From assembly GCF_026262505.1 (NCBI RefSeq), contig NC_067204.1, positions 22,847,300-22,911,299 on the forward strand: a stretch of DNA of 64,000 nucleotides. The letters run 5' to 3'. The first letter of the stretch is position 1; each line of letters opens with the position of its first letter. Positions 38,001-48,119 of the stretch are shown here, piece by piece. A program made the position numbers and the translations under genes. Source of the stretch: Trichomonas vaginalis G3. Lineage: Eukaryota > Parabasalia > Trichomonadida > Trichomonadidae. The notes beneath the pieces are model-generated. The model saw only the letters and a program-made list of their open reading frames with translations. It was not told the origin of the DNA and searched no databases.

Positions 38001-39807
38001 GGCCTTCTTTTGTGCCCTTGATTTCGGTCATTTCGTCAACAGTGAATGAAGCTGTAATATTTTCATCGGCTGCACCTTTGTCAATTGTTTCGACTGGAAG
38101 GTCTATGAAATAAGATTCTGTTGAATCTTCAGGGAATGTTGTTGGAGAAGCGATTGTAGCGATCTTGCCATCACTGCATTCGACGGAGATCATGTTTCCC
38201 CATCTGATACGAAGACCTCTTGCATATTCTTTGTCGTCTTCGATCTTCTTGCCGCTGATAGCTTCCTGTGTGATCTCTTCTTTTGTCTTTGGCTTCTTTC
38301 CGTTAACGTAAACGAATCCGAGAGGTTCAAGTGTCAAATTATCAAATCTCATGAAGAACAAAGCGCCATCGTCACCTGTTGTAGCGACCAACTTTGATGT
38401 TGGGCTCTGTTGGATATCACGGATTGCACCTGTATGTGGTTTAAGTGGCTGTTTGAGAGTAAGACCATTTGCTGTAGCAAGAATGATTCTTAAGCAGCCA
38501 TCGGCGAAACCAGCGAATACTACATCGTTTTCGTTCTCATTGATCCAAAGGATTTTTGTAACTGCCGCTTCGAAATGCAATTCGCTGAGCATCTTCTTTT
38601 CTGTGATATCCCAAAGGCGAACAAAGCCATCATCGCCACCAGTAATGAAGAGAGCTCCTGATGGAGAGAATGAAAGTGCTCTGATTGCTCCTGAATGGGA
38701 TTTCTGGAGGAGTTCTGCTTTTCTTCCTTCAATATCTGCACGCCAGATACCTTGTTTCTCATCGACAACAAGCCATTCTGTTCCAACTGGATACATGCAT
38801 TTGATTGAGGAATTATTTGAGATGTGAAGCTTCGCCTTTTGAGTTAAGTCGATAGCTACTGATGTATCTTCTGTTTCTGCTGTATCGATTGTTTGGAAAT
38901 CCCAGACTCTGATTGCTCCATCGCGGCCTGCTGTAATAACGTTCTGTCCTTGATGATAAACGAGTTCAATCATGTCCTTATGGCATCTCTTGCCACCTGT
39001 TCTTACAAATTCGCATTTGATGAAAGCATCTTCCCATAAAAGCAAAGAACCGGATTCAGAACCGGACAAAACTTTGCCATCAGGGAACATTGCAAAGCCA
39101 GATGTATCTGAAATTTCGATGTTACCGAATTTACCAATTTCACCTTGTAGTTTGAGGCCTGTAAACGTTTTAGCCATTTCCCATAATCTGATGTGGCCAA
39201 CGCCTGAAGTGCAGAGGCGGCCCTTTAAGTTCTCTGAGAATACAACGCGATAAACATCTTGTGAGAAAGCCTTTGCTCTCAAGATTAATGTTTCCCTTTC
39301 CCAATCCCAGACCGTTAACATGTAGTCAGGGAAAGTACCGACAGCGGCAAGCATTGTGCCATCTGGGGAAAAGTTCATGCATGTGTATGCTTGTTCTGTA
39401 CCGCCTTTTAATACTCTGAATAATTTCATTGATGGATATTGATATATTAGAAGCATTGGATCTTTACCAGCTTCACCGAATGCGATGTATTCCTTGTTAG
39501 GATGTACTGCACAACAATTAACTCCTTTGTTGTGGCCGTAGATTTTTTGTTCTTCGCCTGTAGCGAGATCGTATATCATTGCGAAGTTTCCTACTGTAAT
39601 AACGACGGTGGTTTCGTTGATTGGAATAGCATTATATCTTCGGGATAGATCAAAGCTGAATATATTGTACAAATTGAAATTTGTGTCGAATTCTGTTTTT
39701 GCAGGGGATTCATCAAACAGTTTCTGATCATCGTAAAAGTAATCTGGTGTTAGATATGCTTTTGGATTCTCGACCTGTTCTTGTTCCACCCCTTCTTCTT
39801 CGGTCAT
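35092..39807 (-). CDS. CFAP44: Cilia- and flagella-associated protein 44 (CFAP44/WDR52)
   Basis: A 1571-residue protein from the ATG at 39807 (MTEEEGVEQEQVENPKAYLT). The N-terminal 680 residues are WD40 repeats with CFAP44-like landmarks in order: LLIYQYPSMKLFRVLKGGTE, PDYMLTVWDWERETLILRAK, GHIRLWEMAKTFTGLKLQGE, FPDGKVLSGSESGSLLLWED, VITAGRDGAIRVWDFQTID. Long coiled coils and Glu/Gln-rich linkers fill the remaining 900 residues. CFAP44 and CFAP43 form the tether that anchors inner dynein arm I1 on axonemal doublets, so this belongs to the flagellar apparatus. It is somewhat shorter than animal homologues. A TCATTTTT initiator-like motif lies about 50 bp upstream. Confidence 0.9.
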   Translation of the reverse strand: MTEEEGVEQEQVENPKAYLTPDYFYDDQKLFDESPAKTEFDTNFNLYNIFSFDLSRRYNAIPINETTVVITVGNFAMIYDLATGEEQKIYGHNKGVNCCAVHPNKEYIAFGEAGKDPMLLIYQYPSMKLFRVLKGGTEQAYTCMNFSPDGTMLAAVGTFPDYMLTVWDWERETLILRAKAFSQDVYRVVFSENLKGRLCTSGVGHIRLWEMAKTFTGLKLQGEIGKFGNIEISDTSGFAMFPDGKVLSGSESGSLLLWEDAFIKCEFVRTGGKRCHKDMIELVYHQGQNVITAGRDGAIRVWDFQTIDTAETEDTSVAIDLTQKAKLHISNNSSIKCMYPVGTEWLVVDEKQGIWRADIEGRKAELLQKSHSGAIRALSFSPSGALFITGGDDGFVRLWDITEKKMLSELHFEAAVTKILWINENENDVVFAGFADGCLRIILATANGLTLKQPLKPHTGAIRDIQQSPTSKLVATTGDDGALFFMRFDNLTLEPLGFVYVNGKKPKTKEEITQEAISGKKIEDDKEYARGLRIRWGNMISVECSDGKIATIASPTTFPEDSTESYFIDLPVETIDKGAADENITASFTVDEMTEIKGTKEGQIIFGNLTKNIHSAPVTSIALSPDKVWLATASETGELFLFKESQVQGRNLPKQELKAVEVAPVEDIQGTGYSIEEEKQKSELDRRIKAAEQQKSLIRKEIETLRQKFAALVTQNSKAPKYMQLDDAAFKIDPFLFDLMEEQAVNLEKEASRNTMFAAEKSRVHFRKVKSRLVGDMTEESFTVTSTDGKKEVSSFRITELDPVVLEVIQQSTPNEQPSDEEGETQETEAVAQADTESTISESSNKEQEVQQQKPTKANKFGRQPPLKKVVHTPDEHTRKREKRDRRRKKIMEQKPPANYSDPQDLKEIEIAKRTIGDYKLKDDPSYIAPENERVNATKKRRQLMMLLKAIQDLKLGFNQKLKDLAELKKSLQKSVDETNRQLLEIRGTIGYDPLNPELIRIHENRFEPLVLDEKVNITIPTPEAISFAEQVAAAARRRNEAQAGKQKQAAQPAHRQNAKRKQQAPAKKKKSQDEAPKFTEIEQIEMNELSAELAFKRKMLISNISKAIAKFNAKVDEIAVEKVHAQTEVVLAELRFILMLREFKLLSKLELKDAELNGKLRAKASEMKAISNEVAAHNKQIAQKTHEIEENEKEVKGFLKQFHEIVNPTHKFHDPLLRIFNFNMRKNQDKANADEEEVDLTQLDVDAIKKMFEKQNAEKEEDICPQGCDPALFEQVLDLREKRMDFQDKISEAQNAKEKIQRQIDTIQFKTKNLQTVYQQIKQEFEEFQHEKQRHLNELNFSLSIQFHQIKNLIAKEIPQGEARPPLIVKSMPTDLSDSLIFTESGLKQLADQEVKLRTDRESAHKLFEADVSSFKADKDTLDSSMKQLEERQEKLAGIQRLKFGEPVDLVELEQMKVNKDADAVRAQTKEIETEQNAEMEEINKQIKDMTAQLTQEIQRNTAVLGSLVQLTEQRRDIEAVLQNSRKTATADDLSQDLELTDPNELLQEVEKNNDIIEQLEEEIGLLKRR

Positions 39808-40608
39808 CGACGTATGTAAATTTGTTTTAGATTCCAAAACGTACAAAAAGTGCGGGAAAAATGACATGTAAAATGTCATAAAATCGTTAATAATTTTTGA
39901 CAATCGTCAAAAGGAGATTGCATATTTCATTTCAAGAAAAATGAATTATTTAAATGATCCTTATGAAAAACTGAATTAAATTCATGAAACGAGAAGATTT
40001 TTGATATAAAATTTTCCATTTCCAAGAGTTATACAATCATAACTCACCAAAACATGATACATTTAAAAATAATAATTATCACAAACTTATTGATTTGTGT
40101 TTATCATAAATTGCGAAATGTTAACTCAAATTATGAAATTAGGAATTCCCAGTTCATAGGAAGAGATCTTATGTGAGTGAATAATGACTTTCGTAGCAAT
40201 TACTCATTTATATATCTCACTAAATGAAATTTTTTGAGTTAAATATGCAAGTTAGGCTAATATTAAGATAAAATAGCAATCTTATTGTTGATATAAATGA
40301 TAAAATTCGATATTGCATCCCATATCTATCAAAAAATAAAAGAATTAAAAAAGGATTTGTAGGATCATACCCTTAACTAAACCAATTACGATGGATTAGA
40401 CCTATTTATGATCCGATTGACACTTTTCCCCTTTCTGGTAAAAGGTTCAAAGTGTGGTGTACAGACAAAGAAGCAACAATGCTAATTTGTGACAGTTTTA
40501 TCGTATGATTTATGAGGAATGAATAAAACGTTAAATTATGTAGTGATGTAACAAAAAAGAAAAGTTAATTGTTAAAAAAGCCAAGGAATAAAATAAATTT
40601 TATAAATT
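39808..40608. other. Intergenic, upstream of CFAP44
   Basis: About 800 bp of AT-rich DNA with no recognised gene or repeat. It holds the CFAP44 promoter at its left end and the 3' end of the WD40 gene at its right end. Confidence 0.5.
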
Positions 40609-41535
40609 TTAGTTAAAATCGAGTAAAGTAATCATATTATCAGCACCAGCAACAGCAACCTTCATATCATCCTGTTGAACTGCAACGCATTTCACTAATC
40701 CGCTGGTAACTTTGATTCCTGTCTCTTTTATCATATGGTTAAGGTTGAAAACGCCAACCTTTCCTTCACTTCCAGCAACTATGTATCTCTTACCATAGTT
40801 AATTGGTGCAAGATCGTTTAGTTCGCCAATATCAATTTTCTGGCAGCCAACTTCTCTAAAGGCAATTGTATCAACGATTCTGAGTGTTCCTTCTGTTGTT
40901 GTAATAAGAATTGAAAGGCCATCTGTTGAGAAACAAAGAGAATCCAGGTTATCTGCTGTAATTGTAAGCTTTTTAACAATTTCTAATGTAGATAAGTCGA
41001 ATAATATAAGATCGCGTGATCCAATAATTGCGCCACGGTTAGAAGGACCGTGTACAGATAAAGCGACGATTTCTGAATTAATTAATTGTTTTTTAGCTTT
41101 AATATTGAATTCTTTGTCCACTGCATAGACAAAGCCCTCTAATGTTGAGATAAATATTAAGCCAAGATTTGGAACTGTTTGCACGCTAAATGGTTCCTTA
41201 ATTTCTGTTAATATTCTTTGTCCTACGTGTTGAGGTTTCTTTTCAGATTCTTCAACTAATGTATTGTTAACAATTTTTGTTGCATAAATTGATTCATCGA
41301 GAGAAATTGAAATAACAAGATCTTCAATAGAAGAAATAGATGAAACAGCCATTTTATGAGTATCATAGAACTGGTAATCATTTAAATGGCATAAGCCGCC
41401 ATCTGGAGTCATATCAACTGGCCAAACAAAGAGATCTCCTGTTACTGATCCAGCTACTAAGCCTAGGCTACCCCAATGCAACGCTGTGATTGTGTCGTCT
41501 GAGGCTGAAATACCTTTAACAATACGTAAGCTCAT
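40609..41535 (-). CDS. WD40-repeat protein, possibly SKI8/WDR61-like
   Basis: A 308-residue protein from the ATG at 41535 (MSLRIVKGISASDDTITALH). Degenerate WD40 blades are visible throughout: LGLVAGSVTGDLFVW, VSSISSIEDLVISISLDESI, SNRGAIIGSRDLILFDLSTL, LCFSTDGLSILITTTEGTLR, VAVQQDDMKVAVAGADNMIT. About seven blades fit a single propeller. The size and the opening phrase with D-D-x-I recall SKI8/WDR61, the exosome-cofactor and Paf1-complex subunit, but the match is weak. The ATG at 41613 would add 26 residues of no clear character. Confidence 0.72.
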   Translation of the reverse strand: MSLRIVKGISASDDTITALHWGSLGLVAGSVTGDLFVWPVDMTPDGGLCHLNDYQFYDTHKMAVSSISSIEDLVISISLDESIYATKIVNNTLVEESEKKPQHVGQRILTEIKEPFSVQTVPNLGLIFISTLEGFVYAVDKEFNIKAKKQLINSEIVALSVHGPSNRGAIIGSRDLILFDLSTLEIVKKLTITADNLDSLCFSTDGLSILITTTEGTLRIVDTIAFREVGCQKIDIGELNDLAPINYGKRYIVAGSEGKVGVFNLNHMIKETGIKVTSGLVKCVAVQQDDMKVAVAGADNMITLLDFN

Positions 41536-42085
41536 GAAAAAAAATCTGACTAGCTTTATAACATCACATACTCTAAAATTTGATATGTAATGATTCTTTG
41601 TGCCGCAAAACATGATTTTTGTTTGTTAAAATCGAATCATCGAATTCTAAAAAAATTTCGAAAATCAAAAAATATTCAAGATTTCTCAAGAAATTCATCT
41701 AATTTTCTTGAAAATAGAAAATTTTTAGAAAAATGATGGGATAGAATTATAGATAAAATCTAATAATTTTAAGAACTATTTTGAAATTCAGCAATAATGG
41801 TTTAATTTTGATATATAATTTTGAAAATTTAAATTAAATCGACATCCATACATAAATTTGTTAGATTTATATATTTTAGATTCATTTCATGATCGTATAC
41901 CATTTCAAAAACCAAAAAAGGTTTCTGACCAACAAATGAGAAGCCATTCACTTATAATTGACATCTGAAATGCAACACCCCCACGATACAACATCGATTG
42001 CCATTGGAAAAGGCAAACTCATGTTTGTTACACTAACAAATTGAATGAAAAGTAATCGTTTTTACTCTCTCCGTTAAAAATCAGG

Positions 42086-43372
42086 ATGAAAGTAGCAAAA
42101 GATCACTTATGGGCAGGGCGATTCAGTCTTGGAGAAAAGATTGGAGCCGGTGGCTTTGGCCAGATATATGAAGCCGAAGATACAAGGCAGCATATTAAAG
42201 TTGCTCTTAAAATTGAACCGAATGATGTCAAAAATTCACCACTTGAAATAGAGTCTAAGATGTATGGTGTATTCACTAACAATAATTACGTCCCTAAAAT
42301 GTATTTTTATGGTTCAGATAGCGATAAAAACCTATTAGCGATTGATTTACTTGATAAATCTTTAGAAAAGCATTTAGCAGACTGTAAACGTAAAATGTCG
42401 CTTAAAACAGTTCTAATGCTTATCGATCAAATGATAACTTGCGTTCAATACATACATAGTTGTGATTTTATTCATAGAGATATTAAACCGGAAAATTTCA
42501 TGACCGGATGCGGAGAATTTAGCAAAAGGATATATATTATCGACTTTGGATTATGCAAAAGGTATCGTAATCAATATAACCATCAACATATACCATATAC
42601 AGAAGGAAATAGCCTAACTGGCACTCCCAGATACGCCTCGATTAATGCTCTTGCTGGTGGCAAGCAATCAAGAAGAGATGACATGGAATCTCTTGGATAC
42701 GTTTGGATTTACCTTCTCAAAGGCGAATTACCATGGATGGATGAGAAATCCGAGGATGTTAATGTCAAATTTGCGAAAGTACTTAAAAAGAAACAGTCAA
42801 CAAAAATAGAAGATCTTTGCAAAGGATTACCAATCGAATTTACAAGATATTTCGAAATGATTAAGTCACTACAGTTCCACCAAGAGCCAGAATACGATCA
42901 ATACAGACAAATGTTCAGAACTCTCTTCGATTCTGAAGGATTTGAAAGAGATTACATTTATGACTGGTCAAATGTCGAATCTGAACAAGCAGAAGCAAAG
43001 CAAAATGGTACAGCAGGATATCGCCGCACAAAGAGAGCAAGAAAGGTTGTTCAAGTCGAAGAATTACTTGCAATGAAATCAAATGCAAAGGTTGAAGAAG
43101 ACAAGACACCAACAGAAGATTCAAAGGGAGGATTTATCCTTGGAAGAGGCCACAGAGAGAAAGTTGAAGCTCAAAAACAAGCTGCAGCTCAATCCGCTGA
43201 AGAATCTGCTCCAAAACAAAAAATTGTGAGGAAAAGAACAATGACACGCGGAGTATCTTCACCAATGATGGCTCCAACACCTGGAATTGATACAAAGGCG
43301 AAGATGACAATGGAAATGAATTATTTCAAACCTCCACCGCCGCCACCACCGAAAATTGCATCAAGAATTTGA
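42086..43372 (+). CDS. Casein kinase 1 family Ser/Thr protein kinase
   Basis: A 428-residue protein. The kinase domain covers residues 10-285: Gly loop LGEKIGAGGFGQIYEAED, catalytic lysine in VALKIE, HRDIKPENFM catalytic loop, DFGLCKRY in place of DFG-L, and the CK1 marker GTPRYASINA followed by SRRDDMESLGYVW. All key residues are present, so it should be active. The C-terminal 140 residues are charged, with a KKQKIVRKRTMTRG patch and a Pro run (PPPPPPPKIASRI) at the end that may bind SH3/WW-like or profilin-type partners. Trichomonads carry very many CK1 genes; the specific role is unknown. Confidence 0.95.
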   Translation: MKVAKDHLWAGRFSLGEKIGAGGFGQIYEAEDTRQHIKVALKIEPNDVKNSPLEIESKMYGVFTNNNYVPKMYFYGSDSDKNLLAIDLLDKSLEKHLADCKRKMSLKTVLMLIDQMITCVQYIHSCDFIHRDIKPENFMTGCGEFSKRIYIIDFGLCKRYRNQYNHQHIPYTEGNSLTGTPRYASINALAGGKQSRRDDMESLGYVWIYLLKGELPWMDEKSEDVNVKFAKVLKKKQSTKIEDLCKGLPIEFTRYFEMIKSLQFHQEPEYDQYRQMFRTLFDSEGFERDYIYDWSNVESEQAEAKQNGTAGYRRTKRARKVVQVEELLAMKSNAKVEEDKTPTEDSKGGFILGRGHREKVEAQKQAAAQSAEESAPKQKIVRKRTMTRGVSSPMMAPTPGIDTKAKMTMEMNYFKPPPPPPPKIASRI

Positions 43373-43679
43373 AATATTAATGTTATATTACTTTAAATCT
43401 TGTTATTTATTGCTTTACAAATAATTTTTTTTTTTTGAAAAGATTATATTTATACCACAAAAATTTTAGGTCCAAAATCACTTAAAAATAATATTATTTC
43501 TATTCAATTTGCATAAAAAAAGTTCAATTTGAAATCATTCCTCATTGACCACATATAATCATCCAATCTTTCCGGAAATATAAATTAGGCCTTTTTCTGA
43601 TTATTTGTAATTTGATAAAAATGGACAGTTTCCAAATCTGTTTATTTAGAGATTAATTGTGCCACACATTTTGGTTTAA

Positions 43680-44010
43680 TTTACATTGATGTTTACGAAT
43701 TATGTGCACACATGTTTTTCATTGATATTTGCTTCATATGAATGAAGAAGTACATAGATTTCTTTATTAGTTTTTTTTACTGCAATATTAAGAGCGGCAC
43801 ATCCATCTTTATCTTTAGAATGGTTTAATTCATAAAATCATATATATCTTCTATATCACAAAGAAAAGTACATGTATGAGTGCTTTTTTTTATTTGATAT
43901 TTAGAAGCAGTTTCTCCAGAGGTGTATATTTGAAGAGACAAGTTTTGTTAGTTGATATTGACACAGCATGAAATAAGAAGTTCGGCTATTTCTTTAAAGA
44001 TTATAATATT
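43680..44010 (-). pseudogene. Decayed ankyrin-repeat relic
   Basis: In the spacer after the kinase gene the minus strand reads EIAELLISCCVNIN, GETASKYQ and KDKDGCAALNIAVKKTNKE before stops and frame changes. These are two to three ankyrin units of the same type as the gene at 46-47.7 kb. Confidence 0.72.
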
Positions 44011-44162
44011 CTACAGTTTACTGAATTCAAACGATGTTGTTTCAATCAATTTCAGATGGATAGATTGAAAAAAAAAAAGTAAAAAATTTAAAATCAACAA
44101 TGAATAATTTATTAAATTTATAACAAAATTACATAAATATTTTATAACAAACAATAAACAAG

Positions 44163-44996
44163 TTAAGAACCGGGTTCAGTCATATCATCTGTTGTTGAAT
44201 CTTGGTCTTTTTCTTGTTTGGTTTCAATCTTAGTATCCTTTCTGAATCTCCATTTCATAGGATTCATTGCCTTGAGGCTGTTCCATAACAAAAGGAATAA
44301 TGAAGAAATAAATGTAAACATTTTGACAATAAACTCGATTAGTCTCATCTTATAGTTACCTCCAACACCTTCAAGACCGTCTAACCAATCATCTAAAACA
44401 GTTAACTTGGCATTGATCGCTTCAGTAGTTTGAGTGAGAGAAACTGCTTTACCTTGTAGTAAACGGATTTTTTGAGATATCTCACCAACTTTTTTGCTAG
44501 TACTAATAACTCTTGTGTCGATTTGATCAATATCTTGCTGCATATATTCAATTGTAGCTTCAGCCTGTACAGAAACGAAATTGAGTTCTTGTATTGGTAA
44601 CTGTGCTTGTAATCTGTTTCTAATTGGCTCATCAATTCTTTTAATAATAGGATCTGGATCAATTTGAATAGACTGTCGAGCAGTTTGTGCATCATTTTGA
44701 TATGCTTCTGCATTTTGTTGAATTTTTGTTTTGTTAGGACCTGAAATTGGTTGGATGAAAATTTTATTTGCTAAATCTTTACCTTTATCGCCACCAGACA
44801 TGTAATTTCCTGAAGCTCTCTGAGGGTTATATCCTGGCATTGAACTATTAAAATTTTTGGATGGATTTGAAGTTGAAGAATTTTGATCTGCGGGCGGAAA
44901 CCCTGCCTCGCGAAGAGTTAGCTCATCAACATTACTACCTGATTTATTTCTCCGTGATATTGGCATTAGCCCGAAATTTCTGAAAGAAGAATTCAT
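44163..44996 (-). CDS. Coiled-coil protein with a C-terminal membrane segment
   Basis: A 277-residue protein from the ATG at 44996, next to a TCAAATG initiator-like motif. Residues 1-120 are Ser/Asn/Gly-rich and probably disordered. A helical coiled-coil region spans about 130-215 (ATIEYMQQDIDQIDTRVIST, KVGEISQKIRLLQGKAVSL). A hydrophobic segment near 222-240 (FIVKMFTFISSLFLLLWNSL) is followed by a 35-residue charged tail. The layout resembles SNARE-like or tethering proteins anchored near the C-terminus, but no SNARE motif is certain. A 136-bp divergent spacer separates it from the next gene. Confidence 0.7.
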   Translation of the reverse strand: MNSSFRNFGLMPISRRNKSGSNVDELTLREAGFPPADQNSSTSNPSKNFNSSMPGYNPQRASGNYMSGGDKGKDLANKIFIQPISGPNKTKIQQNAEAYQNDAQTARQSIQIDPDPIIKRIDEPIRNRLQAQLPIQELNFVSVQAEATIEYMQQDIDQIDTRVISTSKKVGEISQKIRLLQGKAVSLTQTTEAINAKLTVLDDWLDGLEGVGGNYKMRLIEFIVKMFTFISSLFLLLWNSLKAMNPMKWRFRKDTKIETKQEKDQDSTTDDMTEPGS

Positions 44997-45132
44997 TTGA
45001 ATTAAAATTATGACAACATTGTTTGAAAAAGATTTTGGAGTGTTCGATCATTCCACATATATTCACAACATTCTTTTTAGCAGATGAAGTTAATTTTTTT
45101 TTTTGAGGAATTCTTATTTGTTATTTCACTAA

Positions 45133-45996
45133 ATGTCGACATTTTTTACTATTCCTCAAAACCCACCACCAGAATCGACTTACCCTGTGGATGTTTTTTC
45201 AGGAATGAATGATATACTTGGTCAATATTTTATGATTCAATGCAATTGTACAGATTTTTCACCATACGAAATACGTAATTTTATAGAAGATATAATACAT
45301 GTAAACGTCGACGATATTTCAATATCTCGTGACTACTCAGGAAATATGACTGGATATATTTTTGGTAGATTTCAAAGTCCAATCTCAGTTAATCAATTAT
45401 CACTAATCCACTGCAAGACCTTCAAAGAATATCCTTGCAAAGCTACTCTTTTCCAGTCATCGACAGAATTTCAGAGATTTTTAGCTTTATTAACCCTCAA
45501 AAAGAAGCGATCTATTCTTTTACCACAAAGGTCAGGCGCCCCGTACGTATATATTGCAGGATTTAATGGAAACGAAGACGAATTAAAGGAATTTTTAATG
45601 AAAGCAATAGAAGAAGAGCCTACGATCGAATCAAAATCACTCGGATCATTAAATTACTTTATTGCTACTTACAAAACAGCAAATTCTGCGCAAACTATTT
45701 GTAAAATCATTGACGGCTGTAAATATAATGATTCTATACTATTAGTTCGATCAATCTACAAACTTGCTGCCGAAAGAGGTTTCTGTGTCAAAGGAACAAA
45801 CAATGTTGATTGGATCAAAGAGACAGCAACACGTTTTGGCAAAATTATGTCTATCAAGAATAAAGGAGAATACAGAATTAATGTTCTGATGGAATCATCA
45901 GAAAGCGCCAAAGTTGCTGTTGCTTTCATGAATCGCATGAAAGAAGGTGAAAACGAAATATATACAAACTTTGTAGAATTTGATGTCTTCAATTAA
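45133..45996 (+). CDS. Triple RRM-like RNA-binding protein
   Basis: A 287-residue protein with an initiator-like TCACTAA directly before the ATG. Three segments have the beta-alpha-beta-beta-alpha-beta pattern of RNA-recognition motifs: about 28-110 (FMIQCNCTDFSPYEIRNFIE), 133-210 (PYVYIAGFNGNEDELKEFLM) and 218-285 (GFCVKGTNNVDWIKETATRF). The aromatic RNP residues are poorly kept, so binding strength is uncertain. A role in mRNA handling is inference. Confidence 0.6.
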   Translation: MSTFFTIPQNPPPESTYPVDVFSGMNDILGQYFMIQCNCTDFSPYEIRNFIEDIIHVNVDDISISRDYSGNMTGYIFGRFQSPISVNQLSLIHCKTFKEYPCKATLFQSSTEFQRFLALLTLKKKRSILLPQRSGAPYVYIAGFNGNEDELKEFLMKAIEEEPTIESKSLGSLNYFIATYKTANSAQTICKIIDGCKYNDSILLVRSIYKLAAERGFCVKGTNNVDWIKETATRFGKIMSIKNKGEYRINVLMESSESAKVAVAFMNRMKEGENEIYTNFVEFDVFN

Positions 45997-46166
45997 CAGT
46001 ATATTTACCTTTTGTATATTACTATTGTAAATGATAATTGTGAAAAAAATATTTTTTTTATTCATTTGAAAATGTCAGTAAAAGAAAGGGAAATATCTTA
46101 CTGGGAAGTAAGAAGTTCGGTTGTTTCTTTACTGTTATTCCATGCTGCAATATGAAGAGCGGTTTT
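45997..46166 (-). pseudogene. Read-on of the ankyrin gene beyond its stop
   Basis: After the TGA that ends the next gene at 46167-46169, the same minus frame continues with KTALHIAAWNNSKETTELLT to a TAA near 46095. This is one further ankyrin unit cut off by the stop. Confidence 0.7.
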
Positions 46167-47696
46167 TCATTCTTCATTTTTTTCATTGATATTTGCACCA
46201 TGTGAAATAAGAAGTTCGGCTGTTTCTTTTCTATTATTTTCTGCTGCAATATAAAGTGCGGTTTCTCCATATTTATCTTTGTCATTGATATTCGCACCAT
46301 GTGAAATAAGAAATTCGGCTGTTTCTTTACTATTTTTTTCTGCTGCTATATGAAATGCAGTTTTTCCATGTTTATCTTTTTCATTGATATTTGCACCATG
46401 TGAAATAAGAAGTTCGGCTATTTCTTTACTATTTTTTTCTGCTGCAATATGAAGAGCGGTTTGTCCAAATTCATCTTTTTCATTGATATTTATACCATGT
46501 AAAATAAGAAGTTCAGCTATTTCTTTACTATTATTATATACTGCATAATGAAGAGCGGTTTCTCCATATTTATCTTTTTCATTGATATTTATACCATGTG
46601 AAATAAGAAATTCGACTGTTTCTTTACTATTATATTTTGCTGCATAATGAAGAGCTGTTTCAAAAAATCCATCAAGATCATTGATATTCGCGCCATGTGA
46701 AAGTAGAACTTCTATAGATTTTGTACTATTTTCTCTTGCTGCATAATGAAGAGCGGTTCTTAAACTATTATCTTTTACTTTGATATTCGCACCAAGTGAG
46801 AGGAAGTATTCACAGAGAGATGGAATATTAAAAATCGGTGAATAAAGAAAGCATTCGTTAATATCATTAGTTTGATCGAAATAAACTAAAAAGGATTCAA
46901 GATTATTGTAAATTTCACAATCTTCTAAATCTATCTCTCTATTGTATTCATTCATCAAGAATGTAACAAAATCAATGTTGTGTGAAATAATTGCATATCC
47001 CATGCAATATTCATTTGGTTTTTGATATTTCAAACATTCACTCATGATCTCTGGATTTCTGCCTAAAAATGATAACTTTAGACATGTTGGAGTTATTTCT
47101 GACTTAAATTTCGTTCTCAATAACTTGAAACAATCAACTGCTCCATGGTAACAACATAATTCAAGTAATGAATATCCATAATAAGAATATGGATATAAAT
47201 CGCATTTAAGTTTTTGATTTTCATCAAGTTCTTCTCTTTCCGTGAATGTGATGAATCGCTCTAAGTCATTATTCATAATTGCTCGGTAAATTGTATCTTC
47301 TGTATGAATATAGAGATTTTTTGAGTTAATTGTTTCGAAATTGTCTGATTTGTTTAATTTAATTCCATATTCTTTGTAAAACATGAAGTTTGAAATAAGT
47401 TCAACTTTGTTGATCTCATTGACATGATAATCATCTGATACAAGTTTAGCAAGTAATAAATATGATTTAGTATAGCGATTATTATACGGAATGATATTTA
47501 AAATGTCTTTCATAATCCGTTTTGGTGGATATCCATTTGAATCAATCAAGCTTGTTTTGATCATTTTGTAAATCTTGTTTATTTCTTCTTCTTTTTCTGT
47601 TTTCAGCTGATACAATGCAACATATGAATCAATGTAGTATTTATACTTACTTCGTAATTCACTGTATTTATTTGGATGAATGTCTTGACCAGACAT
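46167..47696 (-). CDS. DUF3447/ankyrin-repeat protein
   Basis: A 509-residue protein from the ATG at 47696 (MSGQDIHPNKYSELRSKYKY), preceded by TCAAATTTTTTT, an initiator-like motif; a longer frame to 47774 lacks support. Residues 1-175 form the helical N-terminal region, and DUF3447 follows (YSLLELCCYHGAVDCFKLLR to FVTFLMNEYN). About seven ankyrin repeats come next, very regular (GETALHYAAKYNSKETVEFL, ELLISHGANINEKDK). The frame stops at a TGA where the repeat consensus has GGA/GGG, removing the last unit. A near copy lies at 61384-62899 on the other strand. The regular repeats suggest recent internal duplication. Confidence 0.9.
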   Translation of the reverse strand: MSGQDIHPNKYSELRSKYKYYIDSYVALYQLKTEKEEEINKIYKMIKTSLIDSNGYPPKRIMKDILNIIPYNNRYTKSYLLLAKLVSDDYHVNEINKVELISNFMFYKEYGIKLNKSDNFETINSKNLYIHTEDTIYRAIMNNDLERFITFTEREELDENQKLKCDLYPYSYYGYSLLELCCYHGAVDCFKLLRTKFKSEITPTCLKLSFLGRNPEIMSECLKYQKPNEYCMGYAIISHNIDFVTFLMNEYNREIDLEDCEIYNNLESFLVYFDQTNDINECFLYSPIFNIPSLCEYFLSLGANIKVKDNSLRTALHYAARENSTKSIEVLLSHGANINDLDGFFETALHYAAKYNSKETVEFLISHGININEKDKYGETALHYAVYNNSKEIAELLILHGININEKDEFGQTALHIAAEKNSKEIAELLISHGANINEKDKHGKTAFHIAAEKNSKETAEFLISHGANINDKDKYGETALYIAAENNRKETAELLISHGANINEKNEE

Positions 47697-48119
47697 AAAA
47701 AAATTTGAAAAGTTATTTATTTGCATTTCACTAGTTAAAATATCATTATAATCAATTAAGAGAAAATTGTACATGCAAAAAACAATTATCTCAAAGGTTT
47801 CGGATTAAATTTATTAATTATGATGAAACCTTCTGTTATAAAATGACGAAATCACATTATAAAGTTGAATGCAATAAGATATTCAACTATCTGCTCATTT
47901 TATGTTAAAATAAATTTTAAATTATTTCGTTATGAAGAAATAATATTATTGAATGAAAAATATCATTTGTATTACTATTGTGGAAAATTAAGAAGCTTAA
48001 ATTCAAATTGATCCAACAATTAATATACATCTATCTAGGAACATTAATCAAGTACAATTACAGTGCTAAAAGAGAATTGGACATCGCTCAAGAAGTGATA
48101 CTTGCATTATGCGAAAGAA

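Noticed and set aside
42000-42040. ACTAAC phrase as a trichomonad intron 3' signal
   Set aside because: The full 12-base intron motif and a 5' GTATGT partner are missing and the kinase gene is complete without an intron.
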